Positions 56,304 to 64,000 of a stretch of 64,000 nt of DNA are shown here, piece after piece. The translations under genes and the position numbers were made by a program. How positions within the stretch are numbered: position 1 is the stretch's first letter; each line of letters starts with the position of its first letter. The notes under the pieces are model-generated. The model worked only from the letters and a program-made list of their open reading frames with translations. It was not told where the DNA came from and made no database searches. The stretch is from Pseudopedobacter saltans DSM 12145 (GTDB taxonomy: Bacteria; Bacteroidota; Bacteroidia; Sphingobacteriales; Sphingobacteriaceae), in assembly GCF_000190735.1 (NCBI RefSeq), contig NC_015177.1, forward strand, positions 3,100,001 to 3,164,000, in the 5' to 3' direction.

Positions 56304-58036
56304 TGAATTATATTATGAAATCTCTAAAAACAATCATCAGTTTCATAGCATTTGGTATAGTCTTTACCGGATGCGAAAAAGATTTTTTACAAAGGTCTCC
56401 TTTAGATGAAGTAGAAGATTCAGCGTTTTTTACAGATCCCGAGCATCTTAAAACATACGTAAATCAGTTTTATAACAGCACAATTTTCATCAGATATGCG
56501 AATCACGGGAATGATTTTGACAGTGATAATCAGATCAGAATAAATATTGATCAGCGTTTAGAAGGCACACGGGTGATTTCATCTACCGGGTCTATACCAT
56601 TTGCAAGTGTTAGGAGTATCAACTACTTTTTTGATAATTATAAAAGAGTAGAAGAAAAACATGCCCTTAATACTTACAAACAATATTTAGGCGAAGCATA
56701 TTTCTTTAGAGCCGTGATCTACTTTAATCTTTTGCAAGACTACGGAGATATTCCATGGATAACTACCGAGCTCAGTTCTGAATCTCCTGATTTATATAAA
56801 CCAAGAGATCCAAGAAACATTGTTGCGGATAATATTATTGCACAATTAGACTCGGCAGCTAAATATTTAACAGCAGATAAAACCTCAGGTGCAGGCCGTA
56901 TAAATAAATGGATGGCCCTTTTAATGCAAAGCAGAGTTGCCTTATATGAAGGCACATGGGAAAAATACCATAATGGTACCGATTTTGGTGTTGCAAACCC
57001 CCAGCCAGCTAAATATTTTAATAAAGCTGTAGAAGCTGCCGATAAAATTATGACCTCAAATTTGTATGATGTTTACACAACAGGCAGTCCTTCTACTGAT
57101 TACAAAGACCTGTTCGCTCTTAGAGATTACTCTACCAATAAAGAAGTAATGTTCTGGAAAAAATACGATAATAATTTATCGAGAGGTAGTTCGGCATTTG
57201 TAAACGATAGAAACTTTAGGATGGAAACGCCATCAGGGAATACAATTACAAAACAGCTGGCAGATTCTTATTTAGCCATTGATGGAAAGCCAATTACCGG
57301 AAATGCAAATTTTATGGGCTACAGCACCTTAAAGTTAGAAGGCCAGAACCGAGATCCGCGATTTTTCCAAACCATAGCTTCACCGGATGATATCTGGAAA
57401 ATTGCTGCAGGCACACCAAATAAGTTCTGGAAAGAAGTATACGACAAACGTAATAGTACTGCAGATTATAATGCGCCAACCGGGTATCTAATTGTAAAAG
57501 GTTATAATCCTAATATGATTTACCATGTTCAGCAGTTTGAAGAGACTCCCTCTATTCTCTACAGATACGCAGAAGTTTTGTTAAACTATGCAGAGGCAAA
57601 AGCTGAGTTAGGAACAATTGATCAAGCGGATATAAATAAGACTATTAAAAAGCTTCGGGATCGGGTTGGTATGCCAAATTTAATATTAACTAATATTACT
57701 ACAGATCCAAAATGGGATTTTCCTACACTTTCTCCGATAATTAATGAAATTAGACGAGAAAGACGGGTTGAGCTGGCTTTAGAAGGTTTCAGGCTACCGG
57801 ATATTTTACGCTGGGCAGCGGCAGATGAGTTGATTTTTGGAAAAAGACCTAAAGGATTCTTAGCCTCCCAGCATCCGGCAAATACTACACCGGTTGATAA
57901 TGAAGGATTTCTTGATCCATATAAAAACACTATTCCAAGTGGCTATGGCTTTAAATTAAATAGGGATTATTTAAATTCTATTCCAGTAAGTGAAAGAGTA
58001 TTGAATCCCGCGCTTACGCAAAATCCCGGTTGGTAG
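56303..58036 (+). CDS. SusD/RagB-family lipoprotein
   Basis: The start overlaps the SusC stop as TAATG. A lipobox FTGC gives Cys24. The SusD layout follows: DFLQRSPLDEVEDSAFFTDPEHL, the helical GEAYFFRAVIYFNLLQDYGDIPW and the C-terminal EIRRERRVELALEGFRLPDILRW. With no enzyme gene downstream it may serve a transporter for short glycans or peptides processed elsewhere. Confidence 0.94.
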   Translation: MNYIMKSLKTIISFIAFGIVFTGCEKDFLQRSPLDEVEDSAFFTDPEHLKTYVNQFYNSTIFIRYANHGNDFDSDNQIRINIDQRLEGTRVISSTGSIPFASVRSINYFFDNYKRVEEKHALNTYKQYLGEAYFFRAVIYFNLLQDYGDIPWITTELSSESPDLYKPRDPRNIVADNIIAQLDSAAKYLTADKTSGAGRINKWMALLMQSRVALYEGTWEKYHNGTDFGVANPQPAKYFNKAVEAADKIMTSNLYDVYTTGSPSTDYKDLFALRDYSTNKEVMFWKKYDNNLSRGSSAFVNDRNFRMETPSGNTITKQLADSYLAIDGKPITGNANFMGYSTLKLEGQNRDPRFFQTIASPDDIWKIAAGTPNKFWKEVYDKRNSTADYNAPTGYLIVKGYNPNMIYHVQQFEETPSILYRYAEVLLNYAEAKAELGTIDQADINKTIKKLRDRVGMPNLILTNITTDPKWDFPTLSPIINEIRRERRVELALEGFRLPDILRWAAADELIFGKRPKGFLASQHPANTTPVDNEGFLDPYKNTIPSGYGFKLNRDYLNSIPVSERVLNPALTQNPGW

Positions 58037-58058
58037 AACCCTAAAATCGTCTATAAAT

Positions 58059-58094
58059 AAAAAATGCAAACGAGATATCTCGTTTGCATTTTTT
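58059..58094. terminator. Bidirectional terminator between SusD and accA
   Basis: An 18-base arm (58059-58076) is exactly the reverse complement of the adjacent 58077-58094, with A6/T6 at the outer ends, so it can stop transcription of both convergent genes. Confidence 0.85.
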
Positions 58095-58111
58095 ATAAGC
58101 TGAATTGTTAA

Positions 58112-59068
58112 TTAATTTTCTAGCACAACTCCCATACTACAGAACTTATCAATTCTTTCTGAAATAAGGGTTTCTATTTGTTTGGATTTCAGCTCTTTTA
58201 AATCCTGAATCAGTTTTTCTTTAATTGTTTGCGACATCGCCGCCGGATCCTGATGTGCTCCGCCCAAAGGCTCTGGAATCACACCATCTATTAAACCATT
58301 AGCCAGCATATTTTCAGAGGTCAGTTTTAAGGCCTCAGCAGCCTTCTCTTTATAATCCCAGGTTCTCCAAAGAATAGAAGAACAAGATTCCGGAGCAATC
58401 ACAGAATACCAGGTATGTTCCAGCATATACACTTTATCTCCAATACCGATACCCAATGCACCACCAGAAGCTCCCTCTCCAATAATTATGCAAATAACAG
58501 GAACATTAAGTACAGACATTTCCAGTAAATTTCTCGCAATAGCTTCCCCTTGCCCGCGCTCCTCTGCTTCCAATCCTGGGTATGCGCCCGGAGTATCAAT
58601 AAAGGTAACAACCGGTTTGTTGAATTTCTCGGCCAGTTTCATCAGGCGCAAAGCTTTTCTGTAACCTTCAGGATTAGCCATACCGAAATTCCTGTACTGG
58701 CGCATCTTGGTATTTATACCTTTCTGATGACCAATAAACATTACCGTTTCTCCATTAAGACTACCAAAGCCGCCTACAATGGCTTTATCGTCTTTTACGG
58801 TACGGTCGCCATGAAGCTCGATAAAATCATCACATATGTTCTCGATATACTGTAAAGTATAAGGTCTTTCCGGATGTCTCGATATCTGCACCTGCTGCCA
58901 ACCTGTTAGGTTGTTATAGACATCTTGCTTTGCTTTTTCTATTTTTTCTTCCAATTCTCTCAGTGTAGCCGACATATCCACTTTGGTTTTCTCCGCTATC
59001 TGATTCACTTTTTCAACCTGTTGCTGTAATTCTGCAATAGGCTTTTCAAAGTCGAAGGATGTGTTCAT
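58112..59068 (-). CDS. accA: Acetyl-CoA carboxylase carboxyltransferase subunit alpha
   Basis: The 318-residue protein starts with a coiled-coil ([20 protein letters not shown]) and carries the AccA core: [61 protein letters not shown], and [31 protein letters not shown]. It transfers carboxyl from biotin to acetyl-CoA, first step of fatty-acid synthesis. The genes upstream (59120-59829) lie on the same strand 51 bases away. Confidence 0.96.
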   Translation of the reverse strand: MNTSFDFEKPIAELQQQVEKVNQIAEKTKVDMSATLRELEEKIEKAKQDVYNNLTGWQQVQISRHPERPYTLQYIENICDDFIELHGDRTVKDDKAIVGGFGSLNGETVMFIGHQKGINTKMRQYRNFGMANPEGYRKALRLMKLAEKFNKPVVTFIDTPGAYPGLEAEERGQGEAIARNLLEMSVLNVPVICIIIGEGASGGALGIGIGDKVYMLEHTWYSVIAPESCSSILWRTWDYKEKAAEALKLTSENMLANGLIDGVIPEPLGGAHQDPAAMSQTIKEKLIQDLKELKSKQIETLISERIDKFCSMGVVLEN

Positions 59069-59119
59069 ATAAAAAAATTTTAGGGTGCTAAGTTATCGTT
59101 TACTTGGCTAAATTTAAAA

Positions 59120-59611
59120 TTACTTGTTTGTATTCTTTATAGAATCGTATTTTTTAAGTTGTTGGGCGGTTAAAATCCCCCGGGTTCTTAAATGCGCTTT
59201 TAAATATGCATTGCGCATTTCGCCTTCTAGTGCACCAATTTTATTGGTATGATATATTAAAGAACCCTCATTCACTTTATTTGTTTCGAAAAGCTTATTC
59301 AGTTTTGTCTGTTCCGTAATCAGAAAGCCGCCCATTTCTTTAATTTTCCGCATCATTTCGGTATGTATAGTTTGAATTTGGATTTTCTGATCGGTGCTTA
59401 AATTCAGTTGCTTTTGTTTATCCAGAACTTTTTGCGGAGAGGGGTAATTATTCAATTCCGCTATCAGCACCAGAGAAGGATCGTTCCCTTTTGTATAATA
59501 AGCATACTCTTTATCACCGATAAATTTTAAAGGCGAAACTTCAATAGAATCTTGCTGCGCTTTTGCAGAGAACATAAAAGCACAAAAAAAGGTAGATAAG
59601 ATTATTTTCAT
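59120..59611 (-). CDS. Periplasmic Spy/CpxP-like (LTxxQ) helical protein
   Basis: Started at 59611 the product is 163 residues with a signal peptide (MKIILSTFFCAFMFSAKAQ). The start overlaps the stop of the upstream gene by ATGA, which supports this choice over an upstream ATG. The mature part is helical, with LNLSTDQKIQIQTIHTEMMRKI and GILTAQQLKKYD, which resemble the paired LTxxQ motifs of Spy/CpxP-type chaperones. Role and ligand are inferred only weakly. Confidence 0.65.
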   Translation of the reverse strand: MKIILSTFFCAFMFSAKAQQDSIEVSPLKFIGDKEYAYYTKGNDPSLVLIAELNNYPSPQKVLDKQKQLNLSTDQKIQIQTIHTEMMRKIKEMGGFLITEQTKLNKLFETNKVNEGSLIYHTNKIGALEGEMRNAYLKAHLRTRGILTAQQLKKYDSIKNTNK

Positions 59612-59829
59612 TTCAGGTTTTTCAGTTGTTCTAATTTTGATTTTGCAGACTCCCAATCATTGTCTTTTTTTGATGTAACGACACTTTCGTCGATAAGCTT
59701 CTGCAAGTCGGACAGGCCTTCAATCACCTTTTTTGCATCTATTTGCTCTTTTTTAAAATAAACAAGATCCAGCATTATAGCTTTGGTATTTCCTTTTTCG
59801 TCTGTTACTATGTTGATTCCGTTCATCAT
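59608..59829 (-). CDS. Small acidic-basic helical protein of 73 residues, unknown function
   Basis: The sequence starts MMNGINIVTDEKGNTKAIMLDLVYFKKEQ. This VTDEKGNTKAIMLD pattern resembles the N-terminus of Phd/DUF-type antitoxins, but no toxin gene is adjacent. The rest is charged and helical. It overlaps the following CpxP-like gene by 4 bases (ATGA), so the two are translationally coupled. Confidence 0.55.
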   Translation of the reverse strand: MMNGINIVTDEKGNTKAIMLDLVYFKKEQIDAKKVIEGLSDLQKLIDESVVTSKKDNDWESAKSKLEQLKNLK

Positions 59830-60041
59830 TTCTGTTTTGTTTATATTACGAAATATAAAAATTTCTATTGTGATACATCGAAAAAAACGATTTAACCGTT
59901 ATTATTGATATACTTAACATTATTTAAATTATAAACTTTTAAATAAAGTATTAATTTTACACGCCCGCAAAGATGCCATTTTGACTTTCTTTAGGTCGTG
60001 GCGTAATTGTTGAGTTGATAGTATTTTCAAATTAATCTAAG

Positions 60042-63000
60042 ATGTTAAATTTTATTAGTAAGATATTCGGTAGTAAATCTGATCGCGATATCAAAGCAAT
60101 CAGGCCTATCGTTGATAAAATAAATGAAGAGTTTGACAAGCTCTCCAGCCTTTCACATGACGAATTAAGAGGAAGAACCTTAAACTTCAAACATAGAATT
60201 CAAGAAAGTTTGTCAGAAATCAATGGTAAAATCATCGAAATAAAGAACAATGTTGAGCAAAACCAACAAATGCCTTTAGCTGAAAAAACAGCTTATTATG
60301 ATGAAATTGACCGTTTGGAAAAAGAACGTAACAAACAATTAGAAGTTACGCTTAATGAAATTCTTCCAGAGGCTTTCGCTGTAATGAAAGAAACTGCAAG
60401 AAGATTTACAGAAAATGAAACGATAGAAGTTACCGCTACAGATTTCGACAGAGAATTAGCTGCGAAAAAAGGTAACGTTATTATAGACGGTGACAAAGCT
60501 ATTCACCACAATTCGTGGTTGGCTGCCGGAAATGAGGTTAAGTGGAACATGATCCACTATGATGTTCAGCTGATTGGTGGTATTGTACTTCATCAGGGTA
60601 AAATTGCCGAAATGGGTACGGGTGAAGGTAAAACCTTAGTAGGAACTTTACCAATTTACTTGAATGCACTGGCCGGAATGGGTGTTCACGTAGTTACGGT
60701 GAATGATTACCTGGCTCGTCGTGACTCTGAATGGAATGGACCAGTTTTCGAATTCCATGGTTTGTCTGTAGATTGTATTGATAAACATTATCCAAACTCT
60801 ATTGACAGAAGAAGAGCTTACCAATCGGATATTGTTTACGGAACGAATAATGAATTTGGTTTCGACTACTTGCGTGACAATATGACACGTACACCTGAAG
60901 AACTGGTACAAGGTAAATTACATTTCGCTATAGTGGATGAGGTTGACTCGGTTTTAATTGACGATGCCCGTACACCTTTAATTATCTCCGGTCCTATTCC
61001 TCGCGGAGATGAACACGAATTCTATGATTTAAAACCGAGAATCGAACGTCTGGTAAATGCACAAAAGAATTTTATTAATGGTGTTTTAAACGAAGCTAAG
61101 AAACAAATAAATGAAGGTAAATCTGGTGTAGATGATGGTGGAATGGCTTTATTGAGAGCACATCGCGGTTTACCAAAAAGCAAAGCCTTGATCAAGTTTT
61201 TAAGTGAATCTGGAATTCGTCAGATACTTACTAAAACCGAGAATTATTTTATGCAGGATCAGAATAAAGAGATGCACCGTGTGGATGCAGAACTTTATTT
61301 TATCATCGATGAAAAACAAAATCAGGTTGAATTAACCGAAAAGGGTATTGAATTGATTACCGCTTCTGGTGAAGATCCGCATTTCTTTATTTTACCAGAT
61401 GTAGGTACCGAGATTGCAGAAATTGAAAAATCTGCTGCTTCTCCTGAAGAGAAAGCACATCAAAAAGATGAATTATTGAGAGATTACTCAATTAAAGCAG
61501 AACGTATCCACTCGGTAAATCAACTCTTGAAAGCCTACACTTTATTCGAAAAAGATACGGAATATATTATCGACGATGGAAAGATTAAAATCGTTGATGA
61601 GCAAACTGGTCGTATTATGGATGGCCGTCGCTATTCAGACGGTTTACATCAGGCTATTGAAGCTAAAGAAAATGTAAAAATCGAGGATGCTACGCAGACT
61701 TATGCTACTATCACGCTTCAGAACTACTTTAGAATGTACCACAAACTAGCTGGTATGACCGGTACTGCGGTTACTGAAGCTGGTGAGTTATGGCAAATCT
61801 ATAAATTGGATGTTGTTGAAATTCCTCCGCACAGACCAATTGCCCGTAAGGATATGCAAGACAAGGTATACCGTACAATGCGTGAGAAATACAATGCTGT
61901 AGTAGACGAAATTGTTGAATTATCTAATGCTGGCCGTCCGGTTCTTGTAGGTACAACATCAGTTGAGATTTCAGAATTATTAAGCCGTATGCTTAAACTT
62001 CGCGGAATCAAACATCAGGTATTGAATGCGAAATTACACCAGAAAGAGGCAGACATTGTTGCTGAAGCTGGTAAAGCAGGAACCGTAACCATTGCTACCA
62101 ATATGGCCGGTCGTGGTACCGACATTAAATTGGGCGAAGGCGTGAAGGAAGCTGGTGGTTTAGCTATTATTGGTACGGAAAGACACGAATCCCGTCGTGT
62201 AGACAGACAGTTACGTGGTCGTTCAGGCCGTCAGGGAGATCCGGGTTCTTCTCAATTCTTTGTGTCATTGGAAGATAACCTGATGCGTTTGTTTGGTTCG
62301 GAAAGAATCTCAAACTTAATGGTTAAAATGGGAATCGAAGAGGGTGAGGTTATCCAACACTCTATGATTACCAATTCTATTGAAAGAGCGCAGAAAAAAG
62401 TAGAGGAAAACAACTTTGGCATTCGTAAACGTTTGTTGGAGTATGACGATGTTATGAACTCTCAGCGTACCGTAATCTATACCAAACGTAAAAACGCATT
62501 GTTTGGAGAACGTTTAGATGTGGATATTGAAAACATGATTATTGATGTTATCGATGATATCGTTGCAGAATACAAGGATTCCAATAATTACGAAGGCTTT
62601 AAGCTTGAGCTGATCAGAATATTCTCTATCGATACGCAAATTACAGAACAGGAATTCTCTAATTCTAATATTGATAAACTGGTAAATAAGGTATTCGATG
62701 AAGCATCTGAATACTATAGTAGAAAATCCGAAGCCATCAGTCAGCAGGCTTTACCTGTGTTAAAAGAGATTCTTATTACCAGAGGTGCGAGCATAGAAAA
62801 CATTATAATTCCGTTTACAGACGGTGTAAGAGCGATACAAATTTCTGCTCCTCTTAAAAAATCTGTTGAATCTAACGGAAGAGAAGTTATCAAATCATTC
62901 GAAAAGAATATTGTACTTGCTTTAATAGATGATACCTGGAAAGAGCATTTACGTGAAATGGATGATTTAAAACAGTCTGTACAAAATGCTGTTTATGAAC

Positions 63001-63338
63001 AAAAGGATCCATTGATTATTTATAAAATGGAGGCTTTCAACCTGTTCAAAACCATGTTGGCGTCTGTAAACAAAGAAGTGGTAAGTTTCTTGTTCAAAGG
63101 AGGAATTCCGGTTCAGGAAGCTCCGGTTCAGGAAGCCAGACCACAGCCGTCTATAGATTTGAGCAAGTTAACAAGTTCCAGAACAGAAGTTGGATCAGAA
63201 CAGCCTGGAATGGACGATACCAGAGAATTACCAAAATCTCAACCTATCGTTCGTCAGGAAGAGAAAATAGGTAGAAATGACCCTTGTCCTTGTGGAAGTG
63301 GTAAAAAATATAAAAGTTGTCACGGCGCAAATGCTTAA
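60042..63338 (+). CDS. secA: Preprotein translocase ATPase SecA
   Basis: The 1098-residue motor has Walker [10 protein letters not shown] (about 191-199), [14 protein letters not shown] (about 298) and the helicase motif [17 protein letters not shown]. It ends with the zinc-binding C-terminus [17 protein letters not shown] (about 1082-1098). Insertions relative to the 901-residue E. coli protein are common in Bacteroidota. The SPOR gene overlaps the end of secA. Confidence 0.97.
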   Translation: MLNFISKIFGSKSDRDIKAIRPIVDKINEEFDKLSSLSHDELRGRTLNFKHRIQESLSEINGKIIEIKNNVEQNQQMPLAEKTAYYDEIDRLEKERNKQLEVTLNEILPEAFAVMKETARRFTENETIEVTATDFDRELAAKKGNVIIDGDKAIHHNSWLAAGNEVKWNMIHYDVQLIGGIVLHQGKIAEMGTGEGKTLVGTLPIYLNALAGMGVHVVTVNDYLARRDSEWNGPVFEFHGLSVDCIDKHYPNSIDRRRAYQSDIVYGTNNEFGFDYLRDNMTRTPEELVQGKLHFAIVDEVDSVLIDDARTPLIISGPIPRGDEHEFYDLKPRIERLVNAQKNFINGVLNEAKKQINEGKSGVDDGGMALLRAHRGLPKSKALIKFLSESGIRQILTKTENYFMQDQNKEMHRVDAELYFIIDEKQNQVELTEKGIELITASGEDPHFFILPDVGTEIAEIEKSAASPEEKAHQKDELLRDYSIKAERIHSVNQLLKAYTLFEKDTEYIIDDGKIKIVDEQTGRIMDGRRYSDGLHQAIEAKENVKIEDATQTYATITLQNYFRMYHKLAGMTGTAVTEAGELWQIYKLDVVEIPPHRPIARKDMQDKVYRTMREKYNAVVDEIVELSNAGRPVLVGTTSVEISELLSRMLKLRGIKHQVLNAKLHQKEADIVAEAGKAGTVTIATNMAGRGTDIKLGEGVKEAGGLAIIGTERHESRRVDRQLRGRSGRQGDPGSSQFFVSLEDNLMRLFGSERISNLMVKMGIEEGEVIQHSMITNSIERAQKKVEENNFGIRKRLLEYDDVMNSQRTVIYTKRKNALFGERLDVDIENMIIDVIDDIVAEYKDSNNYEGFKLELIRIFSIDTQITEQEFSNSNIDKLVNKVFDEASEYYSRKSEAISQQALPVLKEILITRGASIENIIIPFTDGVRAIQISAPLKKSVESNGREVIKSFEKNIVLALIDDTWKEHLREMDDLKQSVQNAVYEQKDPLIIYKMEAFNLFKTMLASVNKEVVSFLFKGGIPVQEAPVQEARPQPSIDLSKLTSSRTEVGSEQPGMDDTRELPKSQPIVRQEEKIGRNDPCPCGSGKKYKSCHGANA

Positions 63339-63756
63339 AACAAAAAATATCATTATAGCGGTTCTTTTTCTTCTGCTAAGTCAGGCTGGCAAAGCCCAGG
63401 AGACTGGCTCGGTACAGGAAGTAAAAGACCCGCTTATAGATAGCTTAATTAAAAGAAGAATTGAATTAAACAAAGGTGTATCGCAAAGTGGTACGCCTTT
63501 GGTTCTTACAGGCTACAGGGTTCAAATTTTCTTTGGACCAAACAGAAAAGAAGCCTATGATGTTCAGGCAAAGTTTAAAACGCTTTACCCGGAACATAAT
63601 ACTTACATCTCTTACACACAACCTAACTACCGGGTTAAAGTTGGTGATTTCCGCTCAAGGATGGAGGCTCAACAGCTCATGAGTTCATTGCGTCCCATCT
63701 TCCGTACCCTTTTTATTTTTAGAGAACGTATCAACCCCGAAAAAGTCGACCAATAA
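63331..63756 (+). CDS. SPOR-domain periplasmic protein
   Basis: Started at 63331 ([23 protein letters not shown], a signal peptide) it has 141 residues; the frame is open further upstream but runs inside secA. The SPOR domain is visible in [57 protein letters not shown], which binds denuded peptidoglycan glycan strands at division or remodelling sites. It overlaps the secA stop by 8 bases and the next start by one base. Confidence 0.85.
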   Translation: MLKTKNIIIAVLFLLLSQAGKAQETGSVQEVKDPLIDSLIKRRIELNKGVSQSGTPLVLTGYRVQIFFGPNRKEAYDVQAKFKTLYPEHNTYISYTQPNYRVKVGDFRSRMEAQQLMSSLRPIFRTLFIFRERINPEKVDQ

Positions 63757-64000
63757 TGTTAATAGAAAAAATTAAAACCTTAGCTTCCGAAATCCACGAA
63801 GATGTTATCTCCAAAAGGAGACATTTGCATGCTAATCCAGAGCTTTCTTTTCACGAATACGAGACATCGAAGTTTGTGAAGGAACAATTAACAGCTCTTG
63901 GAATTTCTTTCACTGAGATTGCAAATACCGGAGTTTTAGGAATTATTAAGGGAGGTTTACCTTCGGACAAGGTGATTGCGTTAAGAGCGGATATGGATGC
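63756..64000 (+). CDS. M20-family amidohydrolase/peptidase, 5' part only
   Basis: The start overlaps the SPOR gene stop (TAATG). The visible 81 residues ([41 protein letters not shown], then VIALRADMDA at the edge) match the N-terminus of M20 amidohydrolases: the RRxLHxNPELSFxE motif and the RADMDA metal-site segment. Substrate cannot be judged. Confidence 0.88.
   Translation, partial: MLIEKIKTLASEIHEDVISKRRHLHANPELSFHEYETSKFVKEQLTALGISFTEIANTGVLGIIKGGLPSDKVIALRADMD

Noticed and set aside
59608-59829. A toxin-antitoxin pair
   Set aside because: Only a faint antitoxin-like N-terminus is seen. The coupled partner is an exported LTxxQ-type protein and not a toxin.

Overview
The window is chromosomal DNA of a Bacteroidota bacterium, most likely a soil-type Sphingobacteriaceae member close to Pedobacter. 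Evidence: an alternative complex III operon, two SusC/SusD pairs, an ECF sigma/FecR pair, a type IX secretion C-terminal signal, promoters of the TTG-N19/20-TAnnTTTG type, low GC with AT-rich intergenic DNA, and an approximately 1100-residue SecA. Every gene call rests on motifs read by eye; no database search was possible.

Layout. 0-6.3 kb (minus): actA-actB-actC-actD (actD cut by the window edge), a quinol-oxidising respiratory complex with a clear promoter. 6.4-9.4 kb: a deoxyhypusine-synthase-like gene, a non-coding stretch holding an 11-nt-period degenerate repeat array, and a BamA/TamA-like barrel. 9.6-27.3 kb (minus): a polysaccharide utilisation locus (PUL). Read in its own direction it is a 7TM membrane receptor with a transposase-derived zinc-ribbon/HTH output domain, GH2 (glucuronidase-like), GH5, SusC, SusD, two surface lipoproteins, GH128, a T9SS-exported protein and GH16. 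The enzymes suggest a beta-1,3-glucan, possibly decorated with glucuronic acid. Hairpins sit between several of the genes.

27.5-36.7 kb: a methyltransferase, a SirB1-type protein, aquaporin Z, a truncated HTCS sensor remnant, an esterase-like hydrolase, and a Tat-exported Gfo/Idh/MocA oxidoreductase followed by a HEAT plus double DUF1080 protein, which look like a 3-keto-sugar route. 36.8-47 kb: housekeeping genes: prfB with a programmed +1 frameshift, ytxJ, a 40-residue lipoprotein, ribH, a TPR protein, recF-dciA, rplY, prs, tRNA-Gln, a YceI lipoprotein, an AraC regulator and metA. A second 11-nt-period array lies at 47.1 kb. 47.5-58 kb: a DUF2723 membrane protein, then an ECF sigma - FecR - SusC (with STN domain) - SusD cassette without enzymes. 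58-64 kb: accA, a small two-gene unit, secA, a SPOR protein and the start of an M20 peptidase.

The two observations most likely to be new are the membrane receptor ending in an IS1595-type zinc-ribbon/HTH without a nuclease, placed at the head of the PUL beside a perfect 16-bp palindrome, and the pair of approximately 230-240 bp arrays whose degenerate units keep an 11-nt period.
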